From assembly GCA_965214295.1 (NCBI GenBank), contig OZ243944.1, positions 620,001 through 684,000 of the forward strand: a stretch of DNA of 64,000 bases, given 5' to 3'. A program made the translations under genes and the position numbers. Position 1 is the stretch's first letter; the number at the start of each line of letters is the position of its first letter. A model generated the notes under the pieces. It saw only the letters and a list, made by a program, of their open reading frames with translations, did no database searches and was not told the origin of the DNA. Below, piece by piece: positions 34,633-42,894 of this stretch. This DNA is from JAJDUF01 sp965214295. Lineage in GTDB: Bacteria; Chloroflexota; UBA11872; UBA12225; JAJDUF01.

Positions 34633-36054
34633 ATGACCGAACCGATGATCTTCCGTCTTGGTGAACAGGACATCCCGCAGGCCTGGTACAACATCATCGC
34701 CGATCTGCCGGCGCCTCCCCCACCAGTGCTGCACCCCGGCACGGGGCAGCCTGTCGGACCGGACGACCTCGCGCCCCTGTTTCCCATGGCGCTGATCGGG
34801 CAGGAGGTGTCCGGTGATCGGTGGATCGAGATTCCTGAGCCAATACGCGAAGTCTATCGTCTCTATCGTCCCACGCCGCTCCACCGGGCACGACGCCTGG
34901 AGCGGGCGCTGGATACGCCGGCCCACATCTACTACAAGTACGAGGGTGTCAGTCCGGCCGGCTCGCACAAGCTGAACACCGCTATCGCCCAGGCCTATTT
35001 CAACAAGGCCGAGGGGATAAAGCGCCTTACCACGGAAACCGGTGCCGGGCAGTGGGGCAGCGCCTTGGCAATGGCCTGCCAGTTTGTCGGTCTCGACTGC
35101 ACGGTGTATATGGTCAAGGTGTCGTACCGGCAGAAGCCCTACCGCCGCTCGATGATGCAAGTATTCGGGGCCGAGGTCATCCCCAGCCCCAGCGACCGGA
35201 CTGCCGGCGGTCGTCAGGTGCTGACGCAGACCCCGGACTCGCCGGGGTCGTTAGGCATTGCCATCTCGGAGGCGGTGGAGGACGCCGCGACCCATGACGA
35301 TGCCCACTACTCCTTGGGATCGGTGCTCAATCACGTGCTCTTGCACCAGACCGTCATCGGCTTGGAGGCCAAGCGCCAGCTGGAGATGGCCGGAGAAGCG
35401 CCGGACGAGGTGATTGGCTGCGTCGGTGGGGGGAGCAACTTCAGTGGTCTGGCCTTTCCCTTCGTGCAGGATAAGCTCACTGCGGGTAAGCAGGTGCCGG
35501 GCCAGAGCGGCACCACACCTGGCACCATCCGTGCCGCTCTGGCCAGTCAGCCCCGCATCCTGGCCGTAGAGCCGGCCGCCTGTCCCACCCTCACTCGTGG
35601 CTCCTACACCTACGACTTTGGCGATGCCGTCGGCCTGACGCCGCTCGTCAAGATGTACACCTTGGGGCACACCTTCGTGCCACCCAGCATCCACGCCGGC
35701 GGCCTGCGCTATCACGGCGACGCTCCGCTTCTCTGCCACCTCGTCGAGCATGGTGTGGTCGAGGCGGTGGCCTATCCGCAGAACCCCGTCTTCGCCGCCG
35801 CCATTCAGTTCGCGCAGAGCGAAGGAATTATCCCGGCGCCGGAGTCCGCTCACGCCGTCAAGGCGGCGATAGACTCGGCGCTACAGGCGAAAGCGGAAGG
35901 CCGCTCGCGGGCAATTCTCTTCGGCTTGTCCGGGCACGGCCACTTCGACATGGGCGCGTTCGATGCCTACCTGGGCGGCGACCTGGAGGACTACGAGTAC
36001 CCGGCGGAGCAGGTCCAGGCCGCCCTCTCGGAGCTACCGCAGGTGGCCGGCTAG
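34633..36054 (+). CDS. trpB: Tryptophan synthase beta-like protein, TrpB2 type
   Basis: A 473-residue PLP enzyme. The Schiff-base Lys113 is in GSHKLNT, Glu135 in TETGAGQWG is the catalytic acid, and GGGSNFSG binds the PLP phosphate. The long N-terminal region and the extended segment before Lys mark the TrpB2 group, which joins indole or its analogues with serine and often stands apart from trpA. Here no other trp gene is present, supporting a salvage or side role. The start has AAAGGAG upstream. An MFS transporter follows after 90 bases on the same strand. Confidence 0.9.
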   Translation: MTEPMIFRLGEQDIPQAWYNIIADLPAPPPPVLHPGTGQPVGPDDLAPLFPMALIGQEVSGDRWIEIPEPIREVYRLYRPTPLHRARRLERALDTPAHIYYKYEGVSPAGSHKLNTAIAQAYFNKAEGIKRLTTETGAGQWGSALAMACQFVGLDCTVYMVKVSYRQKPYRRSMMQVFGAEVIPSPSDRTAGGRQVLTQTPDSPGSLGIAISEAVEDAATHDDAHYSLGSVLNHVLLHQTVIGLEAKRQLEMAGEAPDEVIGCVGGGSNFSGLAFPFVQDKLTAGKQVPGQSGTTPGTIRAALASQPRILAVEPAACPTLTRGSYTYDFGDAVGLTPLVKMYTLGHTFVPPSIHAGGLRYHGDAPLLCHLVEHGVVEAVAYPQNPVFAAAIQFAQSEGIIPAPESAHAVKAAIDSALQAKAEGRSRAILFGLSGHGHFDMGAFDAYLGGDLEDYEYPAEQVQAALSELPQVAG

Positions 36055-36144
36055 GGCCTGTCTGCAAAGTACCGCTCCGCAGGGGGCCAGCGGCACAGCC
36101 GGCCGCCGGCGCGTCACCTGCTCTGAATCCACTGGCAAACCGTA

Positions 36145-37422
36145 TTGAACCGTGCTGAACCGGCCCATGCACTGTGGTCAACGGCCGAGCGGGAGCTACG
36201 GGCGTACATTGACGCCCTCGGCAGCTTTTCACGCAACGCTCGGCTCTATCTCTGGGTGGCCTTTCTCGGCGGCTTCACCGTCGGCGTCACACGGATCATC
36301 TTCAACCTCTACATCCAGGCGCTCGGCTTCGACGCCGCGTTCCTGGGCCAACTGCTCGCCGTAACGATGGCTGCCGCCGGGATCGCCGCGCTGCCGGCCG
36401 GCCTCCTCACCGACCGCTGGGGCACGAAGCAAGCGCTTGTTTGGGGCAGCCTGGGCGTAGGCTGCGGCGTCTTCGGCCAGCTGGTGCTCACCACGCCGCT
36501 CCTATTGCTCATCAGCGGTGCGCTGGCCGGGGCCGGCGGCGCCATCGCCCTGGCAGCGCAAGCGCCGTTTCTGGCGCACAACAGCTCCCAGCGCGAGCGT
36601 ACCTACCTGTTCAGCACCATGGCGGCGCTCTTTCTGGTCAGCACGATTGTCGGCAGTCTGCTCGGCGGGCACGTCCCGCAATGGCTGCAAGACTCGCGGC
36701 TAGCCCTCTCGGAGGTGTGGTCCTACCGGGCGACCCTGCTGGCTGCCGGCGCTGCTTCGGCCTTCACCTTGCCGGTGCTGCTCCTGTTGCGCGAAACCTA
36801 TCAACCGCCGGAGACCCGGCGCTGGACCCTGTCGCGCCGCAGTGCAACGGTGCTGGCCAAGCTCATCACCACCGACGGTCTTATTCGCTTGGGCGCCGGG
36901 TTGACGATTCCCTTCCTGAACGTCTTCTTCGTGCAGGAGCTGGGCACCTCCGCTGCCTTCTACGGCACGATGAGCGCCGCCTCGCTGGGGCTGCGCGTCG
37001 TGGCCACGCTGGTCGCGCCCGTCCTGGCGACGCGACTAGGGCCGGTCCTGAGCATTGCCCTGACGCAGCTCGCCTCCGTGCCACTGTTACTCCTGATCGG
37101 GTTTCCACCGGCGCTCGGTTTCGCCGCCACTGCCTACGTAATGCGTAACTCGCTGATGAACATGGCCTTTCCGGTGCGCGACAGCTTCGCCATGACGATT
37201 GTGGACCAGTCGAGCCGCGCCACGGTGACGGCGGCGCTGCTCGTGACCAACAACCTCGCGGCGGCCTTGAGCACTGCCATCGGTGGGCAGTTGATTAGCG
37301 CCTTCGGCTACCGGCCCGGCTTCCTCGGCACAGCGCTACTCTACGTGCTCGCGGCGAGCGCGTTCGCGCTGCTCTTCCGCGGGCCGGCCGGGCAGCCCGC
37401 ACCGCACCATCGGCAGGGGTAG
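36145..37422 (+). CDS. MFS transporter
   Basis: A 425-residue protein with twelve hydrophobic helices and, after helix 2, the loop GLLTDRWGTKQALVWG, the MFS motif A (GxxxDRxGxR). A charged cytoplasmic loop after helix 6 (RETYQPPETRRWTLSRRS) is typical. The substrate is unknown; the closeness to trpB may hint at an aromatic compound or drug. No ATG is near the N-terminus; TTG 36145 is the best start and lacks a clear ribosome-binding site, so the true start could differ slightly. Confidence 0.84.
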   Translation: MNRAEPAHALWSTAERELRAYIDALGSFSRNARLYLWVAFLGGFTVGVTRIIFNLYIQALGFDAAFLGQLLAVTMAAAGIAALPAGLLTDRWGTKQALVWGSLGVGCGVFGQLVLTTPLLLLISGALAGAGGAIALAAQAPFLAHNSSQRERTYLFSTMAALFLVSTIVGSLLGGHVPQWLQDSRLALSEVWSYRATLLAAGAASAFTLPVLLLLRETYQPPETRRWTLSRRSATVLAKLITTDGLIRLGAGLTIPFLNVFFVQELGTSAAFYGTMSAASLGLRVVATLVAPVLATRLGPVLSIALTQLASVPLLLLIGFPPALGFAATAYVMRNSLMNMAFPVRDSFAMTIVDQSSRATVTAALLVTNNLAAALSTAIGGQLISAFGYRPGFLGTALLYVLAASAFALLFRGPAGQPAPHHRQG

Positions 37423-37440
37423 ATAGCGGTGCCAAGGTAG

Positions 37441-37460
37441 GGGCGCAGCATGCTGCGCCC
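37441..37460. repeat. Dispersed 20-bp palindrome, copy 5 (between convergent genes)
   Basis: GGGCGCAGCATGCTGCGCCC, identical to copies 2 and 3, lying between the convergent MFS and rnhA genes together with the CCCTCCCC..GTGCGTCAGCAC element (37491-37529). Its hairpin could end transcription from both sides. Confidence 0.85.
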
Positions 37461-37507
37461 GTCCCCCCGCTCCGCAGGGGCAGGGAGCGCGTTCCCTCCC
37501 CTGTGCG

Positions 37508-38020
37508 TCAGCACGGGGGAGGGCTAGGGTGGGGGCCAAGAGCATCCCGCGACTCGTAGCCTTCATCCACCGGTAGGTCCGGCTGCGCGGCCGCGGCCTT
37601 GGCCAGCTCGTCGCAGCGCTCATTCTCGGGATCGTTGGCGTGGCCCTTCACCCAGCGGAAGGTGACGTCGTGCGTCGCGCAGAGCGTCAGGAGCCTCTCC
37701 CAGAGATCGGGATTCTTGGCGCGTTCTCGCTTGTTGCGCTTCCAGCCGTTCGCACGCCACTTCTCGGCCCAGCCCTGCCGCATGGCATCCACCACGTACT
37801 TCGCGTCACTGAACAGCGTGACCCGACAAGGCTGCTTCAACGCTGCCAGCGCTTCTATCGCCGCCAACAGCTCCATGCGGTTGTTCGTGGTCCGCCGATA
37901 GCCACCGGACAGCTCTTTCCGGCGGCTGCCGTGTATGAGCACGATGCCATAGCCCCCAGGGCCCGGATTGCCCAAACAGGCCCCGTCGGTGTAGATCACG
38001 ACGTACTTGGTCCGAGTCAT
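37508..38020 (-). CDS. rnhA: Ribonuclease HI
   Basis: A 170-residue RNase HI. The DEDD residues are visible: Asp12 in YTDGACLGNPGPGG, Glu50 in NNRMELLAA, Asp72 in LFSDAKYV and Asp137 in GHANDPENERCDELA, with His127. The basic protrusion (WKRNKRERAKN) is present. It degrades RNA in RNA-DNA hybrids. The last ~15 residues run into the CCCTCCCC..CAGCAC repeat, so the C-terminus has been extended by the element. ATG 38020 is preferred over a GTG at 38026. It follows the YfhO-like gene on the same strand with a 9-base gap. Confidence 0.92.
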   Translation of the reverse strand: MTRTKYVVIYTDGACLGNPGPGGYGIVLIHGSRRKELSGGYRRTTNNRMELLAAIEALAALKQPCRVTLFSDAKYVVDAMRQGWAEKWRANGWKRNKRERAKNPDLWERLLTLCATHDVTFRWVKGHANDPENERCDELAKAAAAQPDLPVDEGYESRDALGPHPSPPPC

Positions 38021-38029
38021 ATTCACTCG

Positions 38030-40942
38030 TCAGAAGTGTAGTCGTCGCCGCCGGCCGCGCAGGACAACTGCCACGAGAGCCGCGCCAAGCACGCTCCACG
38101 CGGCGATGCTGATGGTACGGCCGGTGGCGTAGTCGGGTGGATCATAGCTGAAGACGATCTCATGCTCTCCGGCCGGCACGGCCACCGCCCGGACGAGGTA
38201 GTTCGCCCGCAGCACGGGCGTAGGCACGCCATCGAGCGTCGCCGTCCAGCCGGGAAACCAGGCGTCGGCGTGTACCAGCCAGGCATCCGTGGCCGCCTCG
38301 ACCGCAATCGCTATCCGCTCCGGTCGGGCACTCGTCAAGCGCACCGAGCCAGGAGTATCTTGACCGTTGACCGGCTGCTCCCTTTCCCCGGCCCCGCTCC
38401 TATCATTCGCGGCCCTGCCTCCGCCACTCCCGGCCCCACTCCCTCCATCCCCGGCCCTACTCTCGTCATCCCCGGCCCTACTCTCGTCATTCCCGCGAAA
38501 GCGGGAATCCACCCCTTCCAGTACCACGGTCCGGCGCGGATCAAAGCTCGGCGCGGCAACGGCTTCCCAGGCTGCCGCCGCCGAATTGACGACACGTGCG
38601 GCCGGGACGAGGTAGGCCCGCGGCTGTGCCCGGCTATTGACCCATACCTCCATCGTACCGGCGTGCGCGGGCGCCGCGCCGTCGCGCAGTGGGCGCCAGC
38701 GGTGCATATCCAGGTGCGGCTTCTTCTGCGCGTCCCGGGCCAGCACGAGGTACCGGATGGCCAGCGCCTCCAGCAAGCCTTGTGGTAGCTGTCCCGGGGC
38801 CAGCCGGGGCTGCGGGAGCTGTACCGGCGCGGCGCGCTCGGAGTGCGTCGCGCCGGCGACGACCGCTTGGCGCACCGACAGCAAGTTCTCGTAGCCGCCG
38901 AGTTGTGGCACGCGCACGGCCAGCCCCCAGTTCGGCGTCAGACTGGCTCGCTGCAACGCAAACGTGGCGGCCGGGGCATTGCCCTGCGCCGCGAGCGTGG
39001 CGAGGTTCAGCTCATACGCCGCGGCCCGCAGCTTCCAGCTCCACACGCGGGCACTCCCCTCGCGCAGGCCGGGCAGCGCGGCAACCTGCGCCAGCTCATC
39101 AGCGCCGGCACTGGGCGGGACCGTCGGAAACCGCGACCACATGAACAGCAGCAGTGGCGCGATGACGACGGCAAGCACGACAAATGGCTGCATCCGCCGT
39201 GTCTGCGCCCAACGCGACCAAAACCACCACCCTGCCGCCACGAGACCCACCAGCGGCCCCAACACTGCCAGCTGGCGGGGATCGAGCGCGCGTTGGGCCT
39301 GGGTCAGGTACGCAGCAAACGTGGTCTCGTAGCGCGCGGCGGTGAAGGCGCGGGCCGGATCGGCGGCCAGGCGTTGGGCGAGTGGTTGGCCGACCTGCTC
39401 CAGCAAGAGGTTACGTCCGAATACGAGCGCGCCGGTACCGACGAGATGCCCGGCCACGATCAGGACTACCGCCAGCAGTGCCCACCGGCCGCGATCACGG
39501 GGCGACCGGGGCAGAGCCGCACGGACGGTGCCAGGTGTCGCGGGCCAAAACTCCGGCGGTCGAAGGTCCCCGCTGTCTGTCCAGCATGGCCGGAGTTTTG
39601 GCCCGCGAGTGGTGCGGCTCTGTCCCGCCACCGCATGCTCTGCTCCGCCGGACGCCCGCCACGCATCGTAGCCGTCCGCAGCGAGCAGGGCGGTGGCGAA
39701 CACCCAGAGGATGAGCCAGCGCGTCGGATCGCGGAAGAGCGCAAAGCCAGGCACCTCCAGCAGCAGCGGGTAGAGCGGTGTGAAGCTGCCACAAGCCAGG
39801 ATGAGACCGCTGGCGGCGTATGTGAGCAGGAGGACCTTGTGGCCGGGAGGTGGATTCCCGCGCAAGCGGGAATGACGGGGGGCGAGGGGAGGCCTCGCTC
39901 GCCAGCGCCACACCGCATAGCCGGCGAGCGCCAGCGGTACGATGCCGACGTAAGCAACCCACGTTGGCGAGAGCGCCGGCAGCACCTCTAAACCTGGCAG
40001 CGTCAGCCCGGCGGCGAGCGCCCATGGCGGTGCGGAGCCAACCGCCGCTGCGGCGTCCGCCAGCCCTTGCCCGCGTGGCGAGAGGGTAGCCACTGCGAGC
40101 GTTGGCATGATACGGATAGCTGCCAGTGGCGCGGCCGCCAGGCCCGCGGCCAGCAAGGCCACCGGCGCTATCCAGACGCGCCACACCGCCACTCGTGGCT
40201 CGTGGCTTGTGACCGCTGACCACTGGACTGCGGCCGTCGTGACTACGGCATAGACCCCGGCGCCGACGCACACGAGCGCGACCAGCTGAGGGTGCCCGGA
40301 AAGCGCGATGAGGCCGACGGCGGCGGCGGCAAGCAGGCAGCGGAAAAGGAGCGTTTGCCACGCGACTCGGTGTGAGTTTACGGCGGCGCGGCGCAGCCCA
40401 TCCGCGCACCAGCAGAGGAACGGCAGTGCCCAGAACACGGTCCCGAAGTTCAGGAGCGCGGCGCCGCCGGCCACGGTCCCACTCAACTGGTAGACAGCGC
40501 CTGCGATCCCGGCGGCGGCCGGCGACCGGCCCCAAGACCGCGCTAACCCGTAGGTCGCGATACCCGCCGCCGCCGCGTGCAACGCGACGGCTACCCAATA
40601 GCCGCGCGGACCGGGCGCGACAAGCAGCCCCAGCCACGTGGGCGGGTAGAACCAGCCATACTCGGTAAAGGCCAGCGGAAAGCCGGTGAGCAAATGCGGC
40701 GTCCACAGCCACAGCTCGCCGGCCCGCAGCCCCGCGGCCAGCCAGAGATGGGCCGGAAGATAGGCCAGGAAGACGTCGGCATTGACCAAGAGCCGGTCGA
40801 AGAGCAGCATCGGCGCGTAGGTAAGGATGGCCAGGCCGACAAAACCGCTTGCCGCCAGCACACTCGTTCGGCGCCACCGCGCCTCCCTCGAATAGTGTGG
40901 GCCCGGCCGGTCATCCTGCCGCCGCCCGATGGAGTTGGTCAC
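38030..40942 (-). CDS. YfhO-like multi-pass membrane protein with embedded repeats
   Basis: A 970-residue membrane protein with about a dozen hydrophobic helices, a large extracytoplasmic domain (about 610-920) and one last helix near the C-terminus. This is the layout of YfhO and related GT-C-like proteins that help glycosylate surface polymers. Motifs such as NADVFLAYLP, TGFPLAFTEYG and LFRDPTRWLILW fit the family. Three stretches are translated repeats: residues about 355-367 (HSRLRGNP), 440-478 (39508-39625) and 810-834 (DSRFRGND then acidic Gly/Ser repeats). The GTG start overlaps the previous stop (GTGA), so the two genes are translationally coupled. Confidence 0.78.
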   Translation of the reverse strand: MTNSIGRRQDDRPGPHYSREARWRRTSVLAASGFVGLAILTYAPMLLFDRLLVNADVFLAYLPAHLWLAAGLRAGELWLWTPHLLTGFPLAFTEYGWFYPPTWLGLLVAPGPRGYWVAVALHAAAAGIATYGLARSWGRSPAAAGIAGAVYQLSGTVAGGAALLNFGTVFWALPFLCWCADGLRRAAVNSHRVAWQTLLFRCLLAAAAVGLIALSGHPQLVALVCVGAGVYAVVTTAAVQWSAVTSHEPRVAVWRVWIAPVALLAAGLAAAPLAAIRIMPTLAVATLSPRGQGLADAAAAVGSAPPWALAAGLTLPGLEVLPALSPTWVAYVGIVPLALAGYAVWRWRARPPLAPRHSRLRGNPPPGHKVLLLTYAASGLILACGSFTPLYPLLLEVPGFALFRDPTRWLILWVFATALLAADGYDAWRASGGAEHAVAGQSRTTRGPKLRPCWTDSGDLRPPEFWPATPGTVRAALPRSPRDRGRWALLAVVLIVAGHLVGTGALVFGRNLLLEQVGQPLAQRLAADPARAFTAARYETTFAAYLTQAQRALDPRQLAVLGPLVGLVAAGWWFWSRWAQTRRMQPFVVLAVVIAPLLLFMWSRFPTVPPSAGADELAQVAALPGLREGSARVWSWKLRAAAYELNLATLAAQGNAPAATFALQRASLTPNWGLAVRVPQLGGYENLLSVRQAVVAGATHSERAAPVQLPQPRLAPGQLPQGLLEALAIRYLVLARDAQKKPHLDMHRWRPLRDGAAPAHAGTMEVWVNSRAQPRAYLVPAARVVNSAAAAWEAVAAPSFDPRRTVVLEGVDSRFRGNDESRAGDDESRAGDGGSGAGSGGGRAANDRSGAGEREQPVNGQDTPGSVRLTSARPERIAIAVEAATDAWLVHADAWFPGWTATLDGVPTPVLRANYLVRAVAVPAGEHEIVFSYDPPDYATGRTISIAAWSVLGAALVAVVLRGRRRRLHF
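39508..39625. repeat. ~118-bp inverted-repeat (MITE-like) insertion inside the YfhO-like gene
   Basis: The left part has GCAGAGCCGCAC and CGGGCCAAAACTCCGG; the right part has their complements CCGGAGTTTTGGCCCG and GTGCGGCTCTG in reverse order. The element is in frame with no stop, adding about 39 residues in a loop after a membrane helix. Confidence 0.75.
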
Positions 40943-42894
40943 AGCACGTACTCGATCTGCGCTTCAAACGGAGTGGCGAGCATCCGCCGCGGGAAGTCGA
41001 GATGGCTAACGGTGCCGTGTACCGTAGGCCGGGCGTCTGCCAGCGCGGCTGGCTCGGTATCCAGTGCTCGCGCCGTTGCCGGCACCACATACAGGAGGCG
41101 GCGCAGCGGCGTCGCCACTGAGATCGCCTCCCGCACCCGCACGGTGCCGTTCTCGACGGAGACTCGGCGCCGCACGGTCACGCCCGCGAGCGGCGCGCCG
41201 TCGCGCCGTGCCGGCCGGACCGTGCCTTGTACCCCATTTGGCAGCAACCTCGGCGCGGCGTCGAGCGCCCAATGAGTTGCATAGACCTCATCCCAGGCCT
41301 GGCAAAGGGGGTGTAACCAGCTGCACCAGAGCGCGCGGACCGCTGCGAGGAATGTTCTCTGTCGCCAGCGGATGCGAGCGACGAAGAGCCACTGGCGCAA
41401 CTCCCGGCCGGGACGATTGACTGCCAGGAACGCCCGCAAGGCCGCCCTCCTCCGGCGTTGCCAGGGCCAGCACGTCAGGTTGCCGGGGCTAATTGGCACC
41501 TCCCGCGCTGGCGCAATCATGTCCTGCCAGTCGCCGGACTTGTGACCGACGTAGAGCAGACTACCACCGCCGACGCCACCGCCATACAGCACGTTGGCCG
41601 GCCGCTTGCGCGTCCGCAGTAGTGCCACCGACTCAGCCGTCCCGAGGCGCACCAGCCCGGCATCCGCAAACAGACGCACCTGCGGCGCCGCGTGGCTCCC
41701 GGCAGCCACCGCCTCCCCCTTCCCACTGGTGGAGAGGGGGCTAGGGGGTGAGGCGCCACCCGGCGAGGGGTGCAAGATCAGCGCCGCGAGCCACGCGGCG
41801 TCGGCAGCGTGGAAGTCCGGGCAGATGAAATCGTCGCGGCCGGCTGGCTCCTGACAGACCAGCACCAGCCTCGCTAGGCGTTGCCGCCAGACGGCATACG
41901 CCTGCTCCGCCAGCGTACTGAGGGAGCCGTCCGCAAACCGTGCCGCTCCATGCAGCAGCGCATACACGTCGAGCGGGTGACTCCCGACCTCATACGGGCC
42001 GGCCCAAAACCAGCGCTTGCCCTCCAGCGCAGCACACTTCACCCCAGCCGGCGTGTACGTCGCTACCAGAAAATCGAGACCGCGGCGGAGGGCTGCAAGC
42101 GCTGGCCCGCGGACCGTGCCCACGTCCTCGCCGAGCATCGCCAGGGCATGCCACAGATAGGTCAGCACCCGCGCCTGGTAATAGACCGAAATATCCGCCG
42201 CGCCGGGATGGAGACCAAAGCGCTCCGGCGCCGGGTGATAGGGAAATGATCCATCCGCGTGCTGCTCCGTTAGGGACCGCTCGATACTCTCGTGTACGGC
42301 AGCGAACCATGTCGACTCGCCCAGCGCGCGCGCCGCGGTCGCCAGACCCATGGCCCCCCACAACCGTTGATTAGTGACCTCTTTCGTCGTCACCGCGTCG
42401 GCGAGGTAGGTCGTCGCGTTGCGGCGCAACGCCTCCGCAACGCACTCCTGCAGCGCAGCGTCGAGCCGGGGACGCGCCAGACGCGCACCACCGATTCCCA
42501 TTTGATTGTGCGCGTCTGGCGTCGTCTCATTGGCATAGAGCAGCAGAGTTCCCAAGCAACGGGCACACTCGCCACTGTCAATAACGTTGTTGGAGCAGTT
42601 ATAGGGGTCCAGGCGGCCCGGAGCGAAAACCCAAGCACCGTGCTCCGGATCACGCACCAGGCGTGCAACCACACGCCGAGCGCGCCGCTGCGCCCGCTCC
42701 CAATAGCGGTCCTGACCGGTGACTCGATGGAGTGCCAGGTCAACGACGATGGAGGTGGCGGTGCGCGCCGTATGCTCGACCCCGTGGACGGCGCAGCGCG
42801 TCTCACCACCGGGAGCCGCCTGCTGCACCCAGTAATCGGAGACGCACGCCAGCGCCGCCGGCCAGTCGGCACGGTCGCACGCTGGCGCGCTCAC
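40939..42894 (-). CDS. Large unknown protein, probable alpha/alpha-toroid fold
   Basis: A 651-residue protein of no recognised family. The first ~400 residues are helical with Trp, Tyr and His-rich helix ends (VEHTARTATSIVVDLALH, YNCSNNVIDSGECARC, FWAGPYEVGSHPLDVYALLH), which is like the toroid folds of polysaccharide lyases and unsaturated glucuronyl hydrolases. The last ~200 residues look beta-rich. GTG 42894 overlaps the previous stop (GTGA). Two repeats are embedded: a stem-loop at 42475-42521 and a copy of the 46-bp element at 41715-41753 (adding SPPSPLSTSGKGE). Its place in the polysaccharide cluster suggests a glycan-modifying role; this is inference. Confidence 0.6.
   Translation of the reverse strand: MSAPACDRADWPAALACVSDYWVQQAAPGGETRCAVHGVEHTARTATSIVVDLALHRVTGQDRYWERAQRRARRVVARLVRDPEHGAWVFAPGRLDPYNCSNNVIDSGECARCLGTLLLYANETTPDAHNQMGIGGARLARPRLDAALQECVAEALRRNATTYLADAVTTKEVTNQRLWGAMGLATAARALGESTWFAAVHESIERSLTEQHADGSFPYHPAPERFGLHPGAADISVYYQARVLTYLWHALAMLGEDVGTVRGPALAALRRGLDFLVATYTPAGVKCAALEGKRWFWAGPYEVGSHPLDVYALLHGAARFADGSLSTLAEQAYAVWRQRLARLVLVCQEPAGRDDFICPDFHAADAAWLAALILHPSPGGASPPSPLSTSGKGEAVAAGSHAAPQVRLFADAGLVRLGTAESVALLRTRKRPANVLYGGGVGGGSLLYVGHKSGDWQDMIAPAREVPISPGNLTCWPWQRRRRAALRAFLAVNRPGRELRQWLFVARIRWRQRTFLAAVRALWCSWLHPLCQAWDEVYATHWALDAAPRLLPNGVQGTVRPARRDGAPLAGVTVRRRVSVENGTVRVREAISVATPLRRLLYVVPATARALDTEPAALADARPTVHGTVSHLDFPRRMLATPFEAQIEYVL
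41715..41753. repeat. 46-bp-type element embedded in a coding region
   Basis: Variant of the dispersed element (GGTGGAGAGGGGGCTAGGGG core) read in frame in the toroid-like protein, residues about 381-394, without a stop codon. Confidence 0.75.
42475..42521. repeat. Stem-loop with conserved 19-nt loop, copy 1 (in CDS)
   Basis: A perfect 14-bp stem (CGCCAGACGCGCAC / GTGCGCGTCTGGCG) encloses the 19-base loop CACCGATTCCCATTTGATT. Almost the same loop, on a different stem, lies at 53798-53816 in the DNA polymerase gene. It is translated as AHNQMGIGGARLA in the toroid-like protein. Confidence 0.8.

Noticed and set aside
38843..39991. Plus-strand open frame of 382 codons opposite the YfhO-like gene
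   Set aside because: Antisense shadow; the minus strand has membrane helices and family motifs.
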